The notes below the pieces were generated by a model. That model saw nothing but the letters and a program-made list of their open reading frames with translations. It had not been told where the DNA came from and made no database searches. Position numbers and translations under genes: made by a program. Source: Labrenzia sp. 011 (GTDB lineage Bacteria; Pseudomonadota; Alphaproteobacteria; Rhizobiales; Stappiaceae). Taken from it: a stretch of 64,000 nt of DNA. Positions 52,211 through 59,506 of this stretch are shown here, in pieces. Position 1 is the first letter of the stretch, and the number at the start of each line of letters is the position of its first letter. The stretch is from NCBI RefSeq assembly GCF_003075075.1, contig NZ_QCYM01000012.1, forward strand, positions 88,771 to 152,770. The letters are read 5' to 3'.

Positions 52211-52240
52211 GCCGTTGTTGTCAGCGTTGTTACAACAGTG
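52211..52240 (+). promoter_or_regulatory. 12-bp phased direct repeat and palindrome upstream of wHTH-hydrolase gene
   Basis: GCCGTTGTTGTC (52211-52222) is followed by AGCGTTGTTACA (52223-52234), a direct repeat with period 12, and GTTGTTACAAC is a perfect inverted repeat inside it. The site ends 55 nt before the start codon. The same unit AGCGTTGT, also with a 12-bp period, occurs upstream of the crp-family gene at 55308-55327 (minus strand). Confidence 0.5.
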
Positions 52241-52289
52241 GTAATTATGTCAGATCTTGCGTTGTTTTCCGGTCAGTCAGGACGTTCGA

Positions 52290-53855
52290 ATGTCTCAGGA
52301 CCTCGAGATCTCTCTCTTGGGCGAACTGCGGGTTTTGTCTTCGGGCGAAGAGATCGCCTTGCCGGCGTCCCGGAAGGCACGGGCGTTGCTCGGGTTTCTC
52401 ATCGCGACCGGGCGGCCGCACCGCCGGGAGCGGCTTTGCGAACTGTTCTGGGATATTCCCGAAGATCCGAAGGCGGCCCTGCGCTGGGCGCTCAGCAAGC
52501 TTCGCAAGATCGTTGACGGACCGGAGGAGGTCAGGATTGTCGCCGACCGGGAGCGGGTGCAGTTCGTGCCCAGCGGGGTGCGCATCGACATCACCGATAT
52601 TCACGCAAGACTGCGGGACCGGGACAATCCACCTCCAGTCGAGGATCTGGAGCAGATGGTGCGCCTGCTGGAGCAGGTGCCGCTCGACGGGCTGGACGGA
52701 GCCGGCGACGATACGTTCGACGCCTGGCTGACGGCGGAGCGGGAAGATGCCCGGGGCGCTCAGGTGGAGGTGCTGAAACGGCTTGCCACCCATCCGCACA
52801 CCGGCTCGATTGCTGCCCGAAAGTGGATGCGGCTTTGGGCCGAGGCCGACCCGGAGGGGGCGGAGGTCTGGCGGGTGTCACCATCCGGGATGAGCGCCGC
52901 CAGGAGCACCGAAGGGGAGGCGGATGCTCGGGGGGCGGACAGCGGGACCCGTGAAACAAGAACGCAGGATGCCCAGAAGCAGGTCAAGGAGGCGCGGGCG
53001 CGGGCCCTGCGGTCGCAGCGCATCGGGTTCTGCGAAGTCGCGGACGGCACCAAGATCGCCTTTGCCAGTATCGGCTCCGGACCTCCGGTGCTGAAGGCGG
53101 CGAACTGGCTGAACCATCTTGAATTCGACTGGTCCAGCCCGATCTGGGGCCGGAGCTTCGCCGAGATCGCCCGCCAACGCACGTTCATCCGCTATGACGA
53201 GCGTGGCTGCGGCCTGTCCGACTGGGATGTGAAGGATCTGAGTTTCGACGCCTTTGTCGAGGATCTGGAGGCGGTGGCCGATACGCTGGGCCTCGACCGC
53301 TTTCCGCTGATCGGTATCTCCCAGGGATGTGCGGTTTCGATCGAATATGCGGTGCGGCATCCGCAGCGGGTGTCCGGCCTGATCCTGATCAGCGGTTACG
53401 CGGCCGGCTGGCGGCATCTCGCCAGTGCTGAGGAGCAGGCACGGCGCGAGGCGGTGCTGACCCTGACCGAGCTGGGATGGGGCACCGACAACCCGGCCTA
53501 CCGGCACATCTTCTCGCAAACCTTCATGCCCGAAGCGAGCGCGGAAACGCTGGCATGGTTCGACGAATTTCAGCGCCGGACAACGTCACCGCAAAACGCG
53601 GCCCGCTTTCAGGAAGCTTTCGGTCAGATCGATGTGCGGCACCGGTTGGCTGAGGTGCGCGTCCCGACCATCGTTCTGCATTCCAGATACGATCAGCGGA
53701 TCCCGCTGGAACTGGGCCGGGCGGTCGCTAGCGGCATACCTGGGGCGCAATTCGTGCCGTTGGAGAGCCATAACCACATTCTGGTCGACCAGGAGCCTGC
53801 CTGGCCGGTCTGTCTGGACGCCATCGGAGCGTTTCTCGAGGAACATGGTCTTTAG
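52290..53855 (+). CDS. Winged-helix (SARP/OmpR-type) regulator fused to alpha/beta hydrolase
   Basis: This is a 521-residue fusion. Residues 1-100 read as an OmpR/SARP winged helix (ISLLGELRVLSS, then ALPASRKARALLGFLIATGR, LFWDIPEDPKAALRWALSKLRKI). About 100-245 is a shortened, charged linker with no full BTAD. Residues 246-521 form an alpha/beta hydrolase with nucleophile Ser344 (GISQGCAVS), acid Asp468 (HSRYDQRIP) and His494 or His496. A hydrolase-like sensor on a DNA-binding head could detect a small ligand. ATG 52290 is used; a TTG at 52257 would add 11 residues. A phased direct repeat lies upstream. Confidence 0.85.
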   Translation: MSQDLEISLLGELRVLSSGEEIALPASRKARALLGFLIATGRPHRRERLCELFWDIPEDPKAALRWALSKLRKIVDGPEEVRIVADRERVQFVPSGVRIDITDIHARLRDRDNPPPVEDLEQMVRLLEQVPLDGLDGAGDDTFDAWLTAEREDARGAQVEVLKRLATHPHTGSIAARKWMRLWAEADPEGAEVWRVSPSGMSAARSTEGEADARGADSGTRETRTQDAQKQVKEARARALRSQRIGFCEVADGTKIAFASIGSGPPVLKAANWLNHLEFDWSSPIWGRSFAEIARQRTFIRYDERGCGLSDWDVKDLSFDAFVEDLEAVADTLGLDRFPLIGISQGCAVSIEYAVRHPQRVSGLILISGYAAGWRHLASAEEQARREAVLTLTELGWGTDNPAYRHIFSQTFMPEASAETLAWFDEFQRRTTSPQNAARFQEAFGQIDVRHRLAEVRVPTIVLHSRYDQRIPLELGRAVASGIPGAQFVPLESHNHILVDQEPAWPVCLDAIGAFLEEHGL

Positions 53856-53972
53856 GGTGTGAACCGGCGCCCTGCCGGAGCCGACAAGTCGATGGCGCGG
53901 CAAAACACCTCCGTTCAGGACGAGGGTGTTTTGCCGGAGAGCGGTCCCGCAGGGGTCTGTGCGGGCGCCGTG

Positions 53973-54335
53973 TCAGCCCCTGAAGAAGGGAGATCTGCAC
54001 TGCCGGCGGGGGCCGTTGTAGGGCTGGAAGGTATTGCTCTGCGCACGATAGGAATTGTAGCGATCGTAACACCAGGCCACATGCTGGTGCCAGTTGTTGC
54101 CGCGCCGCGGCTTGTAGGAATTGTAGTGGTAATTGTTGTTGTAACGGTGACGATTGTTGTGATGATAGTTGTTGTGGTGACCTTTGCCTTTGTGGTGATA
54201 CCCGTTGTTCTGGCCATGGTTGTTGTGTCCTTGGCCTTTTTTGTGCCCGTGGTTGTCGGCCAGCGCAGATGTGGTGGATGCTGCTGCGACCAGACCGGCG
54301 ACTGCAAGTGTGGTGATAAGAACTTTCTTGAACAT
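53973..54335 (-). CDS. BA14K-family secreted protein, His/Asn-rich
   Basis: The 120-residue protein has a signal peptide (about 1-27, ending STTSALAD), a very low-complexity middle of His, Asn, Tyr and Lys ([16 protein letters not shown]) and the BA14K C-terminus, with conserved [19 protein letters not shown] and [11 protein letters not shown]14K proteins are Hyphomicrobiales-specific and immunoreactive in Brucella. ATG 54335 is favoured by SD GGGAA; a GTG at 54338 is also possible. The His/Asn run looks able to bind metals. It stands alone. Confidence 0.88.
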   Translation of the reverse strand: MFKKVLITTLAVAGLVAAASTTSALADNHGHKKGQGHNNHGQNNGYHHKGKGHHNNYHHNNRHRYNNNYHYNSYKPRRGNNWHQHVAWCYDRYNSYRAQSNTFQPYNGPRRQCRSPFFRG

Positions 54336-54574
54336 CACGACTTTCCCTTTGTGTTGGTCCCGGCGAAAACATTTGCGCCGATGACCAATACTTAAGGGTT
54401 CTCTCAGTCAACAGATGTGATGCGCAACACCATACGGTCAGATCCTGAAAAATCTGTCACGTGCCCCGGAAACATGATGCGGGTGCGCACAGGCCTGATT
54501 AACCCACCGGGATCTGCAGCGTGTCGCTTCCGCACCCTTTCGCGCATGTCCGCAATCTTTCGTGATGAACGGCG

Positions 54575-55276
54575 CTACTCGTCCTCGGCAATCGCCTCGA
54601 GGCCGCCCCGGTCGCGCAGAATCAGCCAGCCGTCCTTCAGATCGATCAGATCCGCCTTCTGCCATTTGCGCAGGCAGCGGTTCACGTTTTCCCTTGTGTT
54701 GCCGATCATGGAGGCCATTTCGGACTGGGACAGGGACAGTTTGCTGTGCGGCTTTTCCTCGCTGGCGGGAGCAGCAGTGGTGAGACGCAGCAACAGGCGC
54801 GCCAGGCGCGCGGGGAGACCCAGGAATGCGATTTCCATCATCCGCTCGTCCGAACGCCGGACCCGTTTGCACAGCAGCTCGATCAGGCGGACCGAAAACG
54901 CCGGGTTGCGCTGGAGGACTTCCAGCAAGGCGCGTCTCTCGAGCACGACGAGTGTGCAGTTGGTCAGGGCATGCACATTGGCGGAGCGTTCCCCTCCGTC
55001 CAGAAGGGCAATCTCGCCGAAGACGTCGCCCGCTTTCAGCTCAGCCAAGGTGACCTCGCGGGCATTCGGTGTGGGCATGGTAACGCGCACCGTCCCTTCG
55101 GCGATTGCCATCATGCTCTGGCCGGGCGTTCCCATTTCAAACACGGTCTGGCCGGATGTATAGCGTTTGACATGGGCAAAGGCGGTGAGATCCTTGCGCG
55201 ACTGCTCGTCGAGAGCTTCAAAGATGAAGCTCTTTCCCAGCAGCTTTTCCTTGTTCAAGGTCTCGTCCGCGCTCAT
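54575..55276 (-). CDS. Crp/Fnr-family transcriptional regulator (likely cAMP-responsive)
   Basis: The 233-residue protein has a cyclic-nucleotide-binding domain whose phosphate-binding cassette reads FGEIALLDGGERSANVHA (about 84-101), keeping the Glu and Arg-Ser that contact cAMP in Crp. A dimer helix follows, and the C-terminal HTH SLSQSEMASMIGNTRENVNRCLRKW (in part, about 183-207) is of Crp type. No N-terminal Fe-S Cys set (FNR) is present. ATG 55276 is chosen for its SD (GAAGAAGG); a TTG at 55294 is also in frame. It is divergent from fecR and an adenylate cyclase gene. A 12-bp direct repeat lies between. Confidence 0.9.
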   Translation of the reverse strand: MSADETLNKEKLLGKSFIFEALDEQSRKDLTAFAHVKRYTSGQTVFEMGTPGQSMMAIAEGTVRVTMPTPNAREVTLAELKAGDVFGEIALLDGGERSANVHALTNCTLVVLERRALLEVLQRNPAFSVRLIELLCKRVRRSDERMMEIAFLGLPARLARLLLRLTTAAPASEEKPHSKLSLSQSEMASMIGNTRENVNRCLRKWQKADLIDLKDGWLILRDRGGLEAIAEDE

Positions 55277-55666
55277 ATGCTGTGCCTTCTTCAATTTTCG
55301 TCACTGTACAACGCTGGTTACAACGCTACAGGTGTTTCAGGAGCTACCCTTATAAAATAGATTGAGGGGGCAGGGATGAATTTGTTCCGAAAATTTGCGG
55401 GCTCGAACAGGAAATCCTGCGGTTTCCAACGGCTTGCCGCGTATCTGCCGGACAGGCGCGCACCCGGTTCCCAGCCTGGGGAAAGGGATTCGGAGTGCCG
55501 GGGCGGTGCCTTGCAGTCCGGCTCGGCAGCTGGAACGGAAAATATGCGGCTGTCTGCGCGCTGGCCGCTATGCATGTTCGGGCTGATCGGTGAAGTTTCA
55601 GGAAGCGGCATTGCCAAAATCCACGGGGCGAATAGACTTGATTTCAGGAAAGCCATTGAGAAACCC
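55277..55666. promoter_or_regulatory. Divergent region between crp-family and FecR genes
   Basis: These 390 bp hold the direct repeat at 55308-55327 and, from 55376, a frame open in phase with the FecR gene. That frame has a good SD-like GAGGGGG before ATG 55376, so a 97-residue N-terminal extension of FecR is formally possible, but it has no signal peptide and no family likeness. The more likely FecR start is 55667. Confidence 0.45.
55301..55327 (-). promoter_or_regulatory. 12-bp phased direct repeat upstream of crp-family gene
   Basis: ACAACGCT at 55308-55315 recurs at 55320-55327, a 12-bp period. Read on the minus strand, the units are AGCGTTGTAACC and AGCGTTGTACAG. The same unit and spacing occur at 52211-52234. 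The site is 25 to 51 nt upstream of the crp-family start codon, so it could overlap its promoter or leader. Confidence 0.5.
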
Positions 55667-56185
55667 ATGTCAAAGATACGCATGAAGACCATTGTTGCGG
55701 CAACCCTGTTCCTGGCTGCGGCTTGTGTTCAGGGAAATGCCCAGGACATGAGCGGCTGTGTCAAGACGGATGTGCCCGATCCTCCCCGAATCGTCTACCA
55801 GTGTGCGAACGGGCTTGTTTTCGAGGCGGAAGCGGCGGCGGAGATCGCAGTGGAAAAATCCGCTGCGCAGGCCCGTCCCGACGAGGTCCGGCTGACCGAG
55901 GATGCGGTGCTCATCGAAGTCGAGCCCGACAGCGGTCCCTTCCAGATCCTCACCCCCCATGCGATCGCCGCGGTTCGCGGCACGCTGTTTGTGGTGGATG
56001 TGACACAGGAGATGACGTCCGTGTTCGTCGTGCGCGGCCAGGTCGCCGTATCACGGCCTGACGGTTCGGATGCTGTGACCCTGTCCGCTGGAGAGGGCGT
56101 GGAAGTCACTCAGGCCGATCCCCTGATCACCAAACGATGGCCGCAGGAGAAAGCCGACAGGCTGCTTGCCCGCTTCGCGCGATGA
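55667..56185 (+). CDS. FecR-domain periplasmic protein
   Basis: The 172-residue protein has a signal peptide (MKTIVAATLFLAAACVQGNAQ) and a FecR fold with FQILTPHAIAAVRGTLFVVDVT (in part), VFVVRGQVAVSRP and LSAGEGVEVT. FecR domains act as periplasmic sensors or anti-sigma components; here no sigma factor is adjacent. ATG 55667 is chosen to put the signal peptide near the N-terminus; ATG 55682 is an alternative. Its TGA overlaps the ATG of the CHASE2 cyclase gene (ATGA), so the two are translationally coupled. Confidence 0.85.
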   Translation: MSKIRMKTIVAATLFLAAACVQGNAQDMSGCVKTDVPDPPRIVYQCANGLVFEAEAAAEIAVEKSAAQARPDEVRLTEDAVLIEVEPDSGPFQILTPHAIAAVRGTLFVVDVTQEMTSVFVVRGQVAVSRPDGSDAVTLSAGEGVEVTQADPLITKRWPQEKADRLLARFAR

Positions 56186-58083
56186 AATCGCGACTGCCGA
56201 CAAGGCTGGCGCTCGTCGCTCTCCTTGTGGGCTGTCTGTGGGCCGGCTGGCTCGTGCACACGCATCTTGCCGGCGTCGCCAGCGTTCTGGACCGGGCGGA
56301 GACGGTGCTCCTGGACTTGCGCATTCTGCTCAACGGACCGCGCGAGGTCTCCGACGAGGTCGTCATCGTCGCCATCGACGATGAAACCGTGTCAGCCACC
56401 GGAAGCTACCCGCTCGGACACGACAATCTGGCACGGCTGGTGGACAGGATCAGGCAGGCCGGCGCGCGTGCGCTGGCAATCGACATCCTGCTGACAGGAA
56501 CCGTACCGGAAGGCTCGGATGGACCGCTTGCAGCCGCACTGGGCTCGATTCCGGCGGTCGTCGCTGCAGCCGGACAGTTCTCTGGCAGCCGGGCCGGCGG
56601 ATCCTATATCCCCAAACCCGATCGTGTGCTTAGCCCTTTGCCGGCTTTCACGGGCCAGGCCGCCACGGGACTGGTAAATGTTTCCGCGGATGCGGGAGGG
56701 ACGCCGCGGCATATTCCCCTTGTGTTCGTGACCAGAGACGGGCCGGTTCCCTCTTTCGTGCTATCGGCAACGGGCCGGTTTCTCGGCCGGGATCCCACGC
56801 TGACACGGGATGCCATTCGCCTGCGGAACAGGCTTCAGCCCCTCGATTATGCCTGGCACCTGCCGCTCAACTACTACGGACCGTCCGGAACCGTCAGGAC
56901 CGTGAGCGCGCAATCGGTTTACGACGGAAGCGTGGGGGCCTCCATGCTCGATGGTCGGCTGGTGCTTGTCGGAGCGACTGCGACCGGAGTGGGAGACCGC
57001 TTCAGCACGCCGTTCGATCCGATCCTGCCAGGTGTCGAGGTTCTGGCAACCGGCGTCGCCAACCTCCTGGACGGCTCGGGGCTCGTCAGGAACGGCACGG
57101 TCCGGCGCATTGATGCCATCGTGGCCGTTTCGATCATGCTGATCGCCCTGGTCATGGTGATTTTCCTGCCGCTGGCGCAGGCCACAATCCTCTATCTGCT
57201 GCTTGTCGGCGTCTGGCTCGTCGTCACGACCCTGGCCTATGGCCAGGGCTACTGGTTCAACGGGGCGCTTCCGGTGGCCGCAAGCCTGCCACCCCTCGTC
57301 ATGATCGCGATTGTCCGCGAGATTTTCGACCGGCGTCAGACCAGCCGGTTCGCGGTGGCCAATGAAGCCCTCAGCCGGTTTCAGGCGCCGGGTCTGGCGC
57401 GGCGCATTGCGGAGGATCCCGGTTTCCTCCTTCGTCCCGTTGAGCAGGACGTCGCGATCCTGTTCATCGACCTTGCCGGTTACACGGGATTGACCGAACG
57501 CCTTGGGCCGGGCGGAGCGCGCGACGTTCTGAAGTCCTTTCACACGCTCGTCGTCAATGAAACCGCGAGGCGTCACGGGGTGGTTCTGGACTTCATGGGC
57601 GATGGCGCCATGATCTGTTTCGGTATTCCCGAAGCCCGGCAGCGCGACGCTGCCGACGCCTGCCTGTGCGCCTTTGATCTTGTAGCGGCGGTCCAGGACT
57701 GGATCGCTTCGTCGGATCTCGGGGGGGATCTCAGCGGTGTGCGGATCGGGGGACACTACGGACCGGTGGTCCTGTCGCGTTTAGGGCACGAAACCCAGCA
57801 GCAGATCGCGGCGACCGGTGATTGCGTCAATGTAGCCAGCCGGCTGATGGAAACAGGCAAGGGCTTCCAGGCTTCGGTTGCCCTGTCCACGGCGCTGGTC
57901 GCCGAGGCGGACCGGTGCATGCTGGTGCCGCCCCGTGTCGAGGCCGTCGCCATTCGCGGCCGGCGGCAGAGCATTCACATCGCGCTGTGGACGGCGTCCC
58001 AGGCCAATGCGCTTCGGTCCGGCGCCTTCAGGCACGAGGGGCCCGCTGCGGCAAGTGACGTCGCCGGGATCCCTTTCCCGTGA
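56182..58083 (+). CDS. CHASE2-domain adenylate/guanylate cyclase (class III)
   Basis: This is a 633-residue membrane protein. An N-terminal helix (about 10-29) precedes a CHASE2 domain (about 38-305), with VIVAIDDETVSATGSYP and the APF-type strand near the end. Three helices follow (about 310-385), then a class III cyclase domain (about 415-600) with metal ligands Asp430 (FIDLAGYTGL) and Asp474 (FMGDGAM), transition-state Asn550 and Arg554 (NVASRL), and Asp547. The usual substrate-specifying Lys is Asp470, a variant seen in other bacterial cyclases, so ATP preference is likely but not certain. It is coupled to the FecR gene upstream. Confidence 0.9.
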   Translation: MKSRLPTRLALVALLVGCLWAGWLVHTHLAGVASVLDRAETVLLDLRILLNGPREVSDEVVIVAIDDETVSATGSYPLGHDNLARLVDRIRQAGARALAIDILLTGTVPEGSDGPLAAALGSIPAVVAAAGQFSGSRAGGSYIPKPDRVLSPLPAFTGQAATGLVNVSADAGGTPRHIPLVFVTRDGPVPSFVLSATGRFLGRDPTLTRDAIRLRNRLQPLDYAWHLPLNYYGPSGTVRTVSAQSVYDGSVGASMLDGRLVLVGATATGVGDRFSTPFDPILPGVEVLATGVANLLDGSGLVRNGTVRRIDAIVAVSIMLIALVMVIFLPLAQATILYLLLVGVWLVVTTLAYGQGYWFNGALPVAASLPPLVMIAIVREIFDRRQTSRFAVANEALSRFQAPGLARRIAEDPGFLLRPVEQDVAILFIDLAGYTGLTERLGPGGARDVLKSFHTLVVNETARRHGVVLDFMGDGAMICFGIPEARQRDAADACLCAFDLVAAVQDWIASSDLGGDLSGVRIGGHYGPVVLSRLGHETQQQIAATGDCVNVASRLMETGKGFQASVALSTALVAEADRCMLVPPRVEAVAIRGRRQSIHIALWTASQANALRSGAFRHEGPAAASDVAGIPFP

Positions 58084-58486
58084 CATGGAATTGCGGGCCG
58101 ATTGCGAGACGGCATGGGCTTTCGCCGATTGCGAGGGAAATGGACGGAGGGCCTCCTCCGTCCACCCGTTCCATCGGACGGGACCGGCAGCGGGACACCG
58201 AATTCCGGCCGACAGAACCTCTGCAATCGCGATTTCACACGTCGTTTCTTGTTCATTTGTGAGTTCACACCCTAGCGGATTTCGGACTGAAAACCTGTGA
58301 CGGACGACACGGTCCGGACTGACAGTCTGTTCGCGCAGCTTGCTGTGTTTCAGCGGAAGATTTGCGCTGCCTCAACTCAGAGGGCGGGAGGTTGCGCTAG
58401 AGTGAGCCCAACTTCATATTTTTCATGGCCCTCACCCCGGGATTCCGGGGTGTTCCGGGTGCTGGAAACTTCAAGGCGATTCAAAG
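58084..58486. other. Intergenic stretch after the cyclase gene
   Basis: These 403 bp hold no supported gene. A perfect 10-bp hairpin at 58141-58164 (TGGACGGAGG, loop GCCT, CCTCCGTCCA) sits 58 nt after the cyclase stop and may help end that transcript, although no T-tract follows. The rest should contain the promoter of the HlyD-ABC operon; no element could be assigned. Confidence 0.5.
58141..58164 (+). terminator. GC-rich hairpin after cyclase gene, possible terminator
   Basis: TGGACGGAGG (58141-58150), a GCCT loop and CCTCCGTCCA (58155-58164) form a perfect 10-bp stem. There is no run of T after it, so it could be a rho-assisted end or merely an mRNA-stability hairpin. Confidence 0.4.
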
Positions 58487-59476
58487 ATGTCTCTAAAATC
58501 CAGGATTCTCATTCTGATCCTGCTTGTTCTGGCCGCCGCCGGAGGTGGTGCATACTGGTGGTATGTGAATCAGGACGGGCTGCCGGAGGAGATTGCCTAT
58601 GGCAACGGCCGGATCGAGGCCGAAACCGTGCAGGTCGCGACCAAGACCGGTGGCCGGGTGCTGGAGGTTCTGGTCGATGAGGGAGACTTCGTCGAGAAGG
58701 ACCAGATCCTTGCCCGTATCGATACCGATGAGCTCGAGGCCTTGCTTGAAGCGGCCAAGGCGAATGCCGTCGCGGCCAATGACCTTGTGGCGTCGATAAG
58801 GGCGCAGACGGTGCAAAGGGAAAGCGAGCTGAAATACGCCGCGCAGGAACTCGTACGGGCGCAAACCCTCGTGGCCAAGGGGCATATCTCCCAGCAGGAA
58901 GCGGACCAGAGGCAAACGGCCAAGGAAACGGCGCAGGCGACCCTGGAGGCGACCCGGGCCCAGCTCAAGAATGCGGAAAGCCTGGTGGAGGCCGCGCAGG
59001 CGGAGGTCAGGCGGATCGAAACGCTCATCGATGATGCAACGCTGAAGGCGCCGATTTCCGGTCGGGTGCAGTACAGGCTGGCCGAGCCCGGCGAAGTGCT
59101 GTCCGCAGGGGGGCGGGTGATCACCCTGCTCGACCTTTCGGACGTCTACATGACCATCTTTCTGCCCACGACGGAAGTCGGGCGGGTCTATATCGGTGCC
59201 GAGGCGCGGATCATTATCGATGCAGCGCCGGAATATGTCATCCCGGCAACTGTCTCCTTCGTCGCGGCGGACGCCCAGTTCACGCCGCGTGAGGTCGAGA
59301 CCCGGAGCGAGCGCGAGAAGCTGATGTTCCGGACCAAGATCAGCATCGCGGCGGACCTCCTCAAGGAACACATCGAGAAGGTGCGCACCGGGCTTCCGGG
59401 GGAAGCCTATGTGATGATGGCGCCCGGCACACAGTGGCCGGACGATCTCGCGGTGCATTTGCCTTCCGTCAACTAG
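58487..59476 (+). CDS. HlyD/YbhG-family membrane fusion protein (ABC exporter adaptor)
   Basis: The 329-residue protein has one N-terminal membrane helix (about 6-27), a lipoyl half-motif (GNGRIEAETVQVATKTGGRVLEVLV in part, about 42-65), a long coiled-coil hairpin (about 85-185), the second lipoyl half DATLKAPISGRVQYRLAEPGE, and a beta-barrel. It bridges the inner-membrane ABC exporter to the outer membrane. It precedes the RbbA-type gene by 30 bp, the usual order of yhiI-rbbA-yhhJ. Start ATG 58487. Confidence 0.88.
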   Translation: MSLKSRILILILLVLAAAGGGAYWWYVNQDGLPEEIAYGNGRIEAETVQVATKTGGRVLEVLVDEGDFVEKDQILARIDTDELEALLEAAKANAVAANDLVASIRAQTVQRESELKYAAQELVRAQTLVAKGHISQQEADQRQTAKETAQATLEATRAQLKNAESLVEAAQAEVRRIETLIDDATLKAPISGRVQYRLAEPGEVLSAGGRVITLLDLSDVYMTIFLPTTEVGRVYIGAEARIIIDAAPEYVIPATVSFVAADAQFTPREVETRSEREKLMFRTKISIAADLLKEHIEKVRTGLPGEAYVMMAPGTQWPDDLAVHLPSVN

Positions 59477-59506
59477 GCGGTTCGCGTTCCAACGCAGGAG
59501 TGTTTC

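Noticed and set aside
54095..54215. Apparent tandem nucleotide repeat (GTTGTTGT-like)
   Set aside because: It is the reverse strand of the Asn/His codon-rich middle of the BA14K gene, with no exact repeat unit.
53859..54395. Plus-strand 178-codon hydrophobic frame opposite BA14K
   Set aside because: Valine-rich run results from reading Asn/His codons backwards; BA14K on the minus strand has a signal peptide, SD and conserved tail.
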